Source: Acidobacteriota bacterium
GTDB lineage: Bacteria > Actinomycetota > Acidimicrobiia > Acidimicrobiales > UBA8190
Reading direction: 5' to 3'
DNA length: 11,607 nucleotides
NCBI GenBank assembly: GCA_028872975.1
Contig: JAGWNV010000054.1
Coordinates: 1 to 11,607 of the forward strand
The notes beneath the pieces are model-generated. The model was given only the letters and a program-made list of their open reading frames with translations, made no database searches and was not told where the DNA came from. Positions 6,388 through 11,607 of the stretch are shown here, piece after piece; position 1 is the stretch's first letter; the number at the start of each line of letters is the position of its first letter. The position numbers and the translations under genes are program-made.

Positions 6388-7788
6388 CTCGCCGCCATAG
6401 GCGGGATTGGCGACGGCGAGCTTGTCGGCGACGACGAGCCTGAGGACGGCGAGCAGCTCGACGCTCCGGCCGTCGAACGCGCCGCTGCGGATGGCGGTGG
6501 CGAGCTCGGCGTCGTCGGTGACCCCGAGGGCCGCCAGTCGGCGGCGGTGGCGGACGGCCTGGGCCGGGCCGAGGCGGAGCTGACGCCGGACCATCGCCAG
6601 CACGTTGGCGGCTACCCGCAGGTCGAAGGCCCGCCTGCCCTCGGCCGAAGGGAGGAGCGCGTCGCGCAGCAGCTCCTCCACGGCCCCGAGCAGGCCCTCG
6701 GCGCCGGGACCGTCGTGGGGGGCGTCGACGAACGACGCCTCCTCCTCGTCGGCGGCACCGGGACTGTCGCCGGGGGCGGCGTCGTCACCGGGGGCGGCAT
6801 CGTCCCCGGGGGAGGTATCGAGGAGCGACAGCAGGTCCCACTCGGCCTCGCACACCCGGCGGCCGATGGCGGCGAGCTCGACCGACCGGACGGCACCGGA
6901 GAGGTGGGCGGCCACCTGGACGAGACAGATCACCCCCCACCGCAGCGAGGCGAAGGCCTCCCACCACACGAGCGCCTCGGCGTCCACCGGCCGGCCCGAC
7001 GCCGTCTCGTAGGCGGCGAGGAGGGTGTCGAGACGGCCGAAACCGCCGACAGGCAGGGAGGAGCCGAAGCGCCAGGCCCGGGCGCAGAGCCAGCCGAGGT
7101 CCTCGAGGGGGTCACCGCGGTGGGCGAGCTCCCAGTCGAGGACGGCCCGGACCCCCTCGGGGCCGACGACGAGGTTCCCGGTGCGGAAGTCACCGTGGAC
7201 GACGGCGTCGCCCCACCTCGGCGGCCGGCGGGCGGCGAGGTACCGCAACCCGGCCTCGAGCACAGGGTGCGCCCCGGGCATGAGGTCGAGCACGCCCCGG
7301 AGCTGCTCGAGGGGATCGCCGCCGGGGAGCCCCGGGACGGAGGAGGGTTCGAGCGCGTGGACGGCGGCGAGGATCCGGCCGCACTGCGCGGCGAGGGCCT
7401 CGCCGGTCCCCTCGGCGTGGACGAGGCGAAGGACGCGCCGGGGGATCGTCTCGCCCTCCACCCTGTCCATGACGACGAAGGCGCACGTGGCGGGGTCATG
7501 GCCGGCCGGTGCGGCCAGGACCGCCGGCACGGGGACCCCGGCCGCCGCCGCCGCCTCGATGACGGCGGCCTCCAGGGCGAGGGTCGCCGAGGCCGGGGCG
7601 GCCCGGTCCCGGCGGACGACCAGGGCGCGGGGCCCGGCGGCCGGGCGGCGGGCGGAGAAGGACAAGGTCTGGCGCGACGATCCCCCGGGCATCGGCCGCA
7701 GGTCGTCGATCTCCACGTCCTCGCCGAGCACCGGCCCGAGCGCCTGGCGGAGGTCGGTGGCCAGGGCCCCGTGGCTGTCGGCCTCCAC
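6379..7788 (-). CDS. APH-like phosphotransferase fused to a C-terminal DUF6285-like domain
   Basis: A 469-residue, two-domain protein. Residues about 12-325 are an aminoglycoside-phosphotransferase/ACAD10-type kinase fold: a glycine loop MPGGSSRQTLSF (33-44), the catalytic Brenner motif VVHGDFRTGN (196-205) with D200 and N205, and the metal motif VLDWELAHRGDP (216-227) with D218. The usual ATP-binding Lys appears as Arg (LVVRRD). Such proteins in actinobacteria usually phosphorylate hydroxyacyl or other small metabolites rather than antibiotics. Residues about 326-350 are an acidic linker of PGDDAA repeats. Residues about 363-465 (EGRRAFDLRVAANVLAMVRRQL to ADKLAVANP) match my memory of DUF6285, normally a separate small protein beside these kinases. 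The GTG at 7788 is used because TAG stops the frame 9 bases upstream. A TAGCAT box sits 6 bases before it. It is divergent from the DUF7064-like gene. Confidence 0.87.
   Translation of the reverse strand: MEADSHGALATDLRQALGPVLGEDVEIDDLRPMPGGSSRQTLSFSARRPAAGPRALVVRRDRAAPASATLALEAAVIEAAAAAGVPVPAVLAAPAGHDPATCAFVVMDRVEGETIPRRVLRLVHAEGTGEALAAQCGRILAAVHALEPSSVPGLPGGDPLEQLRGVLDLMPGAHPVLEAGLRYLAARRPPRWGDAVVHGDFRTGNLVVGPEGVRAVLDWELAHRGDPLEDLGWLCARAWRFGSSLPVGGFGRLDTLLAAYETASGRPVDAEALVWWEAFASLRWGVICLVQVAAHLSGAVRSVELAAIGRRVCEAEWDLLSLLDTSPGDDAAPGDDAAPGDSPGAADEEEASFVDAPHDGPGAEGLLGAVEELLRDALLPSAEGRRAFDLRVAANVLAMVRRQLRLGPAQAVRHRRRLAALGVTDDAELATAIRSGAFDGRSVELLAVLRLVVADKLAVANPAYGGEGA
6770..6819 (+). repeat. 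Tandem 18-base repeats coding the kinase-DUF6285 linker
   Basis: Two full 18-base units (6770-6787 and 6788-6805) differ at two bases, and a degenerate third begins at 6806. On the coding (minus) strand they give PGDDAA-PGDDAA between the two domains. The unit is six codons, so the linker can lengthen or shorten in frame. Confidence 0.75.
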
Positions 7789-7794
7789 GGCGGC

Positions 7795-7800
7795 ATGCTA
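7795..7800 (-). promoter_or_regulatory. Putative -10 box (TAGCAT) of a leaderless promoter for the kinase gene
   Basis: On the minus strand TAGCAT is followed by six bases (GCCGCC) and the GTG start at 7788, the same layout as at 2389-2394. The box overlaps the ATG (7795-7797) of the divergent plus-strand gene, so RNA polymerase bound here would block or compete with expression of that gene. No clear -35 element is visible. Confidence 0.42.
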
Positions 7801-8820
7801 AGCGTTTGGTCCATCGCACTGCGCCTGGAGCCCCGAGACGAGTACATGCATGAGCTCGGTCCCGAGCCCGGGTTCAACGAGTCCATGTACGTGAACGTGG
7901 TGGACCCCGACGGCGCCCTGGGCGGCTTCCTCCGCCTCGGCAACCGGGCCAACGAGGGCATCGGGGAGATGACGGCGTGTCTGTACCTCCCCGACGGCCC
8001 CGTGGCCTTCATGTTCCGCCGGCCGGCGGTGACCACCAACGACGCCCTCGACGCCGGCGGGCTCGGATTCGAGGTGGTCGAGCCCTTCGCCGAGCTCCGG
8101 GTCGCCTACAGCGGGCCGGTCCTGCTCCTCGACGACCCCTGGCGCCTCCTCGACCCCAAGACGGCCTTCGCCGAGGGCCCGGTCGTCGACGCCGAGGTCC
8201 GGCTCACCTGCGGCGGGCTGTCCACGCCCTTCGGCGGGGAGCCCGACCGTCCCGCCGAGCCCGCCGGCGAGGAATTCGCCCGGGGGCACTACGAACAGCT
8301 CGTGGCGGTGACCGGCACCGTCGGCGTCGGCGAGGACCGGTGGGAGGTCCGGGGCTTCGGGCTGCGGGACCACAGCTGGGGCCCGAGGTCCTGGCAGGCC
8401 CCCTGGTACTACCGGTGGCTCACCGGAAACGCCGGCGAGGGGTTCGGCTTCATGGGGTCGCACATCGCCCGCCGGGAGTCCGACGGCCTGCGCTCGGGGT
8501 TCGTCTGGGAGGACGGACGACTCCACCCCTGCCACGACGTCCGCGTCCGCACCGTCCGGGAGGGACCGGGACGGAGCCCCGAGGAGCTCGAGGTCGTCCT
8601 GTCGAGCACCGACCGGACCTGGCGGCTCACCGGGTCGGTCCTCCGCCTGGTCCCGCTCCGCAACCGCCGTCGGCCGCCCGGCGGCGGCGAGCCGCTCGTG
8701 ACCCGCATCTGCGAGGGCCTCACCCGCTGGCAGCTCGAGGACGGCAGGGTGGGGTACGGGATCTCGGAATACCTCGACCAGATGGAGGGTGACCTCCCGG
8801 TCGGCGCCGGCCGCGACTGA
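7795..8820 (+). CDS. DUF7064/DUF7065-type protein (CrtC/AttH-like fold), function unknown
   Basis: A 341-residue soluble protein without signal peptide or membrane helix. It resembles a widespread actinobacterial and proteobacterial family of unknown function, which I recall as DUF7065 (N-terminal half) plus DUF7064 (C-terminal half). Characteristic stretches are PRDEYMHELGPEPGFNESMY (13-32), LRLGNRANEGIGEMTACLYL, and in the second half RDHSWGPRSWQAPWYYRWL followed by GFGFMGSHIA. The DHSWG...W pattern recalls carotenoid 1,2-hydratase (CrtC)/AttH-like lipocalin-type barrels, so a hydrophobic ligand is plausible; no reaction can be assigned. The ATG at 7795 is preferred over 7846 because the conserved-looking RDEY segment precedes the second ATG. 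There is no ribosome site. Homologues often sit beside APH-like kinases, as here, which suggests a shared pathway. Confidence 0.8.
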   Translation: MLSVWSIALRLEPRDEYMHELGPEPGFNESMYVNVVDPDGALGGFLRLGNRANEGIGEMTACLYLPDGPVAFMFRRPAVTTNDALDAGGLGFEVVEPFAELRVAYSGPVLLLDDPWRLLDPKTAFAEGPVVDAEVRLTCGGLSTPFGGEPDRPAEPAGEEFARGHYEQLVAVTGTVGVGEDRWEVRGFGLRDHSWGPRSWQAPWYYRWLTGNAGEGFGFMGSHIARRESDGLRSGFVWEDGRLHPCHDVRVRTVREGPGRSPEELEVVLSSTDRTWRLTGSVLRLVPLRNRRRPPGGGEPLVTRICEGLTRWQLEDGRVGYGISEYLDQMEGDLPVGAGRD

Positions 8821-8830
8821 GGGCGGGGAC

Positions 8831-9901
8831 GTGGACCGGCAGACGGTCGAGGTCTACGAGCGACGGGGGACGGACTGGGCCGCCAGACGGCGCCCGGTGC
8901 GCCGCGCCCATGCCCGGAGCTTCTCCAGGCGTGTCCCCGCCGGGGCACTGCGGATCGACCTCGGCTGTGGCGCCGGCCGGTACACGAGGGACCTGGGCGC
9001 GCCGGTGCTGGGGCTCGACGCCGCCGCCGCCATGCTCGACCGGTGCCGCCGGGAGGTGCCGGGGGCGATCCTCGTCCGGGCCGACCTCGAGGCGCTGCCC
9101 TTCGGCCCGAGGCGCCTCGGCGGGGCCTGGGCGAACATGAGCTACCTGCACGTCCCGAGCACCCGGCTGCCGCTCGCGCTCGCCGACCTGCACCGCGTCC
9201 TCGAGGTCGGTGCCCCCGTCGACGTCCAGGTCCTCCACGGTGACTACGAGGGCTCGGCCCTCCCCCAGGACGACGTGGGCGGCCGCTTCTTCGCCTCGTG
9301 GCGACCCCAGGCGCTGCTCGACGTCTTCGTCGGTGCCGGCTTCGAGGTCAGGGACTGCCACGTGGACGAGGACGTCGTCCGCCTCCGCGCCGAGGCGCTT
9401 CGGACCCTGCCGGACTACGTGGCGCCGGGGATGGCCCTCCTCGTGGTCGGCCTCAACCCGAGCCTCTACGCCGCCGACGCCGGCGTCGGCTTCGCCCGTC
9501 CCGGCAACCGCTTCTGGCCCGCCGCCGTGGCCGCCGGTCTCGTCACCGTCGACCGCGACCCGCGCCACGCCCTGGGGGTCCACCGGGTGGGGATGACCGA
9601 CGTCGTCAAGCGGGCCACGGCCCGCGCCGGCGAGCTCGCGCCCGCCGAGTACGCCTCGGGGATGGAGCGCCTCGAGCGCCTGGTCCGCTGGCTCCGGCCC
9701 GGCGCACTGTGCATGGTCGGCCTCGCCGGGTGGCGCGCTGCCGTGGACCGCGACGCCCTCGCCGGCGTGCAGGAGCGCGGATTCGGCGGACGGCCCGTCT
9801 ATCTCATGCCGTCGACGAGCGGCGCCAACGCCCACTCGCCAGCCGGAGCTTTGGTGGAGCACCTCCGCGCCGCCATGGCGCTCGCCGGCGCCGCCGCCTG
9901 A
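8831..9901 (+). CDS. Fusion of SAM-dependent methyltransferase and Mug/TDG-type mismatch-specific DNA glycosylase
   Basis: A 356-residue protein in one uninterrupted frame. Residues about 1-190 form a class I SAM methyltransferase: motif I RIDLGCGAGRYTRDLG (41-56), motif II VLGLDAAAAML, RADLEALPF (83-91), and a terminal AGFEVRDCHVDED strand region. From about residue 193 the protein becomes a Mug/TDG-family glycosylase, which excises uracil or thymine from G:U and G:T mispairs. It has LLVVGLNPSLYAA (motif 1, with N209 matching the key Asn of GINPG), GFARPGNRFWPAA (220-232), GMTDVVKRAT, LRPGALCMVGLAGW and the minor-groove motif MPSTSGANA (326-334). GTG at 8831 is chosen because GAGGGCGGGG lies just before it. 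A GTG at 8789 would overlap the upstream gene by 32 bases. It follows the DUF7064-like stop by 10 bases, so cotranscription is likely. Confidence 0.85.
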   Translation: MDRQTVEVYERRGTDWAARRRPVRRAHARSFSRRVPAGALRIDLGCGAGRYTRDLGAPVLGLDAAAAMLDRCRREVPGAILVRADLEALPFGPRRLGGAWANMSYLHVPSTRLPLALADLHRVLEVGAPVDVQVLHGDYEGSALPQDDVGGRFFASWRPQALLDVFVGAGFEVRDCHVDEDVVRLRAEALRTLPDYVAPGMALLVVGLNPSLYAADAGVGFARPGNRFWPAAVAAGLVTVDRDPRHALGVHRVGMTDVVKRATARAGELAPAEYASGMERLERLVRWLRPGALCMVGLAGWRAAVDRDALAGVQERGFGGRPVYLMPSTSGANAHSPAGALVEHLRAAMALAGAAA

Positions 9902-9935
9902 CGCGGCGGTCCCCGTCGGTTCGCCGGGGCTGCAC

Positions 9936-9941
9936 TAGCCT
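9936..9941 (+). promoter_or_regulatory. Putative -10 box (TAGCCT) for the second methyltransferase gene
   Basis: TAGCCT lies in the 63-base gap after the glycosylase fusion. A start of transcription 6-7 bases later (around 9948) would leave a leader of about 17 bases that includes the AGGAGG at 9953-9958. It has the TAGNNT form seen before three other genes in the window. No clear -35 element is visible. Confidence 0.4.
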
Positions 9942-9952
9942 CGGCCCGGGTC

Positions 9953-9958
9953 AGGAGG
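9953..9958 (+). promoter_or_regulatory. Consensus Shine-Dalgarno AGGAGG fixing the GTG start at 9965
   Basis: AGGAGG is separated by six bases (TTCGTC) from GTG at 9965, an optimal distance. This settles the start of the second methyltransferase as a GTG. Confidence 0.8.
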
Positions 9959-9964
9959 TTCGTC

Positions 9965-10867
9965 GTGAAGCGCAGCGGAATCCGGCAGGTCGCGCCTGCG
10001 CCCGCTGCCGCAGGTCCCCCGCCGCCCGGCCCTGCGCTCGCCGGCCCCGCCGCCGTGGCCACCGAGACGGTGGCGGCCGAGCCGGAATGGGCGCAATTCG
10101 ACCGGGCCTTCTCCCGGCGGTTCGCCGAGCGGGCCATCGACGCCCTCCTCGTCGTCCGGGGCACCCGTGTCCTCGAGGTCGCCTGCGGCACCGGCGTCTT
10201 CGCCCGGCTGGCGGCCCGGGTGGTGGGGCCAGGAGGGCGGGTCGTGGCCCTGGAGGGAGTCGACGCCGGGCTCGACACCGCCCAGCGGCTCGAACCGTCC
10301 ACCACCGTGGAGTGGCGAGCGTGGGAGGGCGGGGCCCTTCCCTTCGAGGACGGTGCCTTCGACGTCGTCACCTGTCAGCACAGCCTGCCCCGGCTCGCCG
10401 ACCCCCTCGCCGTCGTGGGCGAGATGCGGCGCGTCCTGGCCCCCGGTGGCCGTCTCGGCATCACCACGTGGGGGCCCATCGAGGAGAACCCCGCCTTCGC
10501 CGTCCAGCTCGACGCCGCCATCAAGGCCGGGGCCGGCGGTGCCGGCGTCGTGGACGCCCTGCTCGAGGCCTGCTCCATGCACCGGGTGGACGATCTCCTC
10601 CGTCTGGTCCAGGCCGCCGGCATCTCCGACGTCTCGTGCCGGACGGTCCGGATGCTGGCGGGCCTGCCCCCCGTGGGGCAATGGGTGAGGACCTGTCCCT
10701 CGCTGCCACCGCTCTCGGGGGTGTGGGCGGACTGGGACGAGGAGACGAGGCGCTCGTTCCTCGGGCGCGTCACCGAGCTCCTGCGGCCCTTCGAGCACGA
10801 CGGCGTGCTCCGGGTCCAGGCCTCGTGCCGCATGGTGGTGGCCCGCTCGCCGGGACGGCCCGGCTGA
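9965..10867 (+). CDS. Class I SAM-dependent methyltransferase (Methyltransf_11/UbiE-like)
   Basis: A 300-residue protein. Residues 1-40 are a proline/alanine-rich, probably disordered extension. The methyltransferase core follows: motif I VLEVACGTGVFARLA (69-83), motif II region GGRVVALEGVDAG, LPFEDGAFDVVTCQHSLPRLADP (125-147), and VGEMRRVLAPGGRLGITTW (151-169). The C-terminal 130 residues (VGQWVR, TELLRPFEHDG) resemble the lid region of small-molecule methyltransferases of the UbiE/menaquinone type; the substrate is unknown. The GTG start is set by AGGAGG six bases upstream. It differs clearly from the methyltransferase half of the preceding fusion, so it is not a recent duplicate. It may share a transcript with upstream genes, but a TAGCCT box in the 63-base gap suggests its own promoter. 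Confidence 0.9.
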   Translation: MKRSGIRQVAPAPAAAGPPPPGPALAGPAAVATETVAAEPEWAQFDRAFSRRFAERAIDALLVVRGTRVLEVACGTGVFARLAARVVGPGGRVVALEGVDAGLDTAQRLEPSTTVEWRAWEGGALPFEDGAFDVVTCQHSLPRLADPLAVVGEMRRVLAPGGRLGITTWGPIEENPAFAVQLDAAIKAGAGGAGVVDALLEACSMHRVDDLLRLVQAAGISDVSCRTVRMLAGLPPVGQWVRTCPSLPPLSGVWADWDEETRRSFLGRVTELLRPFEHDGVLRVQASCRMVVARSPGRPG

Positions 10868-10896
10868 GACGCGACGGACGGCGCGCCGGGACCCCG

Positions 10897-10902
10897 TAGG
10901 CT
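10897..10902 (+). promoter_or_regulatory. Putative -10 box (TAGGCT) of a leaderless promoter for the right-edge gene
   Basis: TAGGCT is followed by seven bases (CGTCCCG) and the GTG at 10910. Transcription would start at or within a base of the start codon. No ribosome site exists, which agrees with a leaderless mRNA. This is the third case of the TAGNNT-N6/7-GTG layout in the window. Confidence 0.5.
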
Positions 10903-10909
10903 CGTCCCG

Positions 10910-11607
10910 GTGCGCGAGGACCCGCCCGTCGGCAGTGGGGCGTGGCCGCCGCCCGTGGCCGGTCCCCAGGTGACCACCGCCCCTTCCCCGCCGCCCCCAC
11001 CTCCGTTCGCCCCGGCGCCGACGGTGGCGCGCCGGAGGCCCGGCCGGCGACGCCTGCTGCTTCTCGGGTTGGCCGTCGTCGTGGTCGCCGCCGCCGGCGC
11101 CGGCATCGGGCTGGCGCTCGGAGGCTCGGGCACGGCCACCGACGTCGGAGCCGCCCGCCGCCTCGTGGCCACGTCGCTGGCCGACGCCGGAGCGGCGGGG
11201 ACCTTCCACTACGTGTCCACGTTCGCCTCCTCCTCGGCGAGAGGCAGGGTCACGCAGGTGACGGTGGGCGACGCCGGTGCGACCCAAGGGCGCCAGGACA
11301 TCACCGTGAACGGCGACCGCTTCACCGTGCTCGTCATCGGTCCCTCCAGCTATTTCCAGGGCGACGCCCTGGCCATGGTGACGAGCCTTGGCGTCCCTGC
11401 ACCCGTGGCCCAAGCCCACGCCGGGCAGTGGATCTCGCTCGTGTCGGGCGACGCGCCGTACCAGTCGGTCACGGCGGCGGTGACGACGTCCTCGGCACTC
11501 GAGGACAACGTGACCTTCCGGCCCACCCGGGTCCTCGGGATCTCCAAGGTGGCCGGCCGCCAGCTCCAAGGTGTCCGGGGCCCGGTGCGGTCGGTCGGGG
11601 GCCAGCA
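10910..11607 (+). CDS. Single-pass membrane-anchored protein of unknown function (3' end outside window)
   Basis: An open frame runs from GTG 10910 to the window edge (232 complete codons, no stop) with strong third-position G/C. Residues 1-40 are proline-rich (six prolines at 27-32), 41-48 a basic RRRPGRRR stretch, 49-70 a hydrophobic helix (LLLLGLAVVVVAAAGAGIGLAL), and the rest an extracytoplasmic domain starting about residue 73. That domain is Ser/Thr/Val-rich with alternating strand-like segments (TFHYVSTFASSSARG, DITVNGDRFTVLVIG, SSYFQGDALAM). It vaguely recalls LppX/LprG-type barrels that carry lipids in the actinobacterial envelope, but there is no lipobox cysteine at the helix end and I would not assign it to that family. 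The start is supported by the TAGGCT box 7 bases upstream. Confidence 0.78.
   Translation, partial: MREDPPVGSGAWPPPVAGPQVTTAPSPPPPPPFAPAPTVARRRPGRRRLLLLGLAVVVVAAAGAGIGLALGGSGTATDVGAARRLVATSLADAGAAGTFHYVSTFASSSARGRVTQVTVGDAGATQGRQDITVNGDRFTVLVIGPSSYFQGDALAMVTSLGVPAPVAQAHAGQWISLVSGDAPYQSVTAAVTTSSALEDNVTFRPTRVLGISKVAGRQLQGVRGPVRSVGGQ

Noticed and set aside
6770..6819. Short direct repeats as a CRISPR or iteron array
   Set aside because: Units are adjacent without spacers, in frame with codons and encode a PGDDAA linker, so this is coding-repeat growth.
6379..7788. Aminoglycoside-resistance kinase
   Set aside because: The Brenner and metal motifs are shared by many APH-fold kinases. The DUF6285 partner, the neighbours and the Arg at the ATP-lysine position point to a metabolic kinase, not antibiotic resistance.
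6547..7794. Possible long N-terminal extension (about 416 residues) of the DUF7064-like protein
   Set aside because: It is antisense to the kinase, low in recognisable structure, and the family begins near the RDEY segment right after ATG 7795.
9965..10867. Second methyltransferase as a tandem duplicate of the methyltransferase half of the fusion
   Set aside because: Beyond the general SAM-binding motifs the two share little sequence, and their C-terminal parts differ.
9935..11569. 544-codon minus-strand frame over the second methyltransferase and the right-edge gene
   Set aside because: Gly/His/Arg-rich shadow translation; the plus strand carries methyltransferase motifs, a perfect ribosome site and a membrane helix.
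1..11607. Defence island, toxin-antitoxin, prophage or biosynthetic cluster
   Set aside because: No integrase, transposase, nuclease-helicase, toxin or core biosynthetic gene is visible, and codon use is uniform throughout.

Overview
The window is a dense, very GC-rich (well over 70%) chromosomal segment with almost exclusively G or C in third codon positions, frequent GTG starts and promoter-like TAGNNT boxes placed directly before start codons. Together with a deazaflavin (F420)-dependent oxidoreductase family gene, an LCP cell-wall ligase and a phosphotransferase/DUF6285 protein, this points to a high-GC actinobacterium. My guess is an Acidimicrobiia-like lineage, but no marker gene here proves it. 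I see no tRNA, rRNA, CRISPR, insertion sequence or phage gene.

Layout. From 1 to 234 there is no convincing gene, only a strong hairpin (141-165). An SDR dehydrogenase (235-1017, +) converges on a minus-strand pair: a fumarylacetoacetate-hydrolase-family enzyme (1474-2382) followed by the ribosome-rescue hydrolase ArfB (1028-1468). Upstream of them on the same strand is a membrane-anchored LytR-CpsA-Psr protein (2424-3986). Divergent from it runs a plus-strand run of three genes: a deazaflavin-dependent oxidoreductase (4088-4534), a GGDEF-domain protein (4578-5567) and a crotonase-fold enzyme (5588-6382). The last converges, with a 4-base overlap inside a hairpin, on an aminoglycoside-phosphotransferase-like kinase fused to a DUF6285-like domain (6379-7788, -). 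That gene is divergent from a DUF7064/DUF7065-type (CrtC/AttH-like) protein (7795-8820, +) with only 6 bases between the start codons. Then come an unusual fusion of a SAM methyltransferase with a Mug/TDG-type DNA glycosylase (8831-9901, +), a second SAM methyltransferase (9965-10867, +) and the start of a single-pass membrane protein that runs off the right edge (10910 onward, +).

How the genes fit together. Several enzymes (SDR, FAH-family, crotonase, APH-DUF6285, DUF7064-like) are the sort found in acyl-CoA, lipid, steroid or aromatic catabolism in actinobacteria, but they lie in separate transcription units and no single pathway can be read from the window. ArfB, LCP and the glycosylase are housekeeping functions: translation rescue, cell-wall polymer attachment and DNA repair.

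The points most worth a second look are the methyltransferase-glycosylase fusion, the degenerate GGDEF active site with a preserved I-site, the recurring TAGNNT-N6/7-GTG leaderless-promoter pattern, the APH-DUF6285 fusion with a repeat-built acidic linker, and the crotonase lacking both canonical glutamates. I did not find a clearly new multi-gene system.
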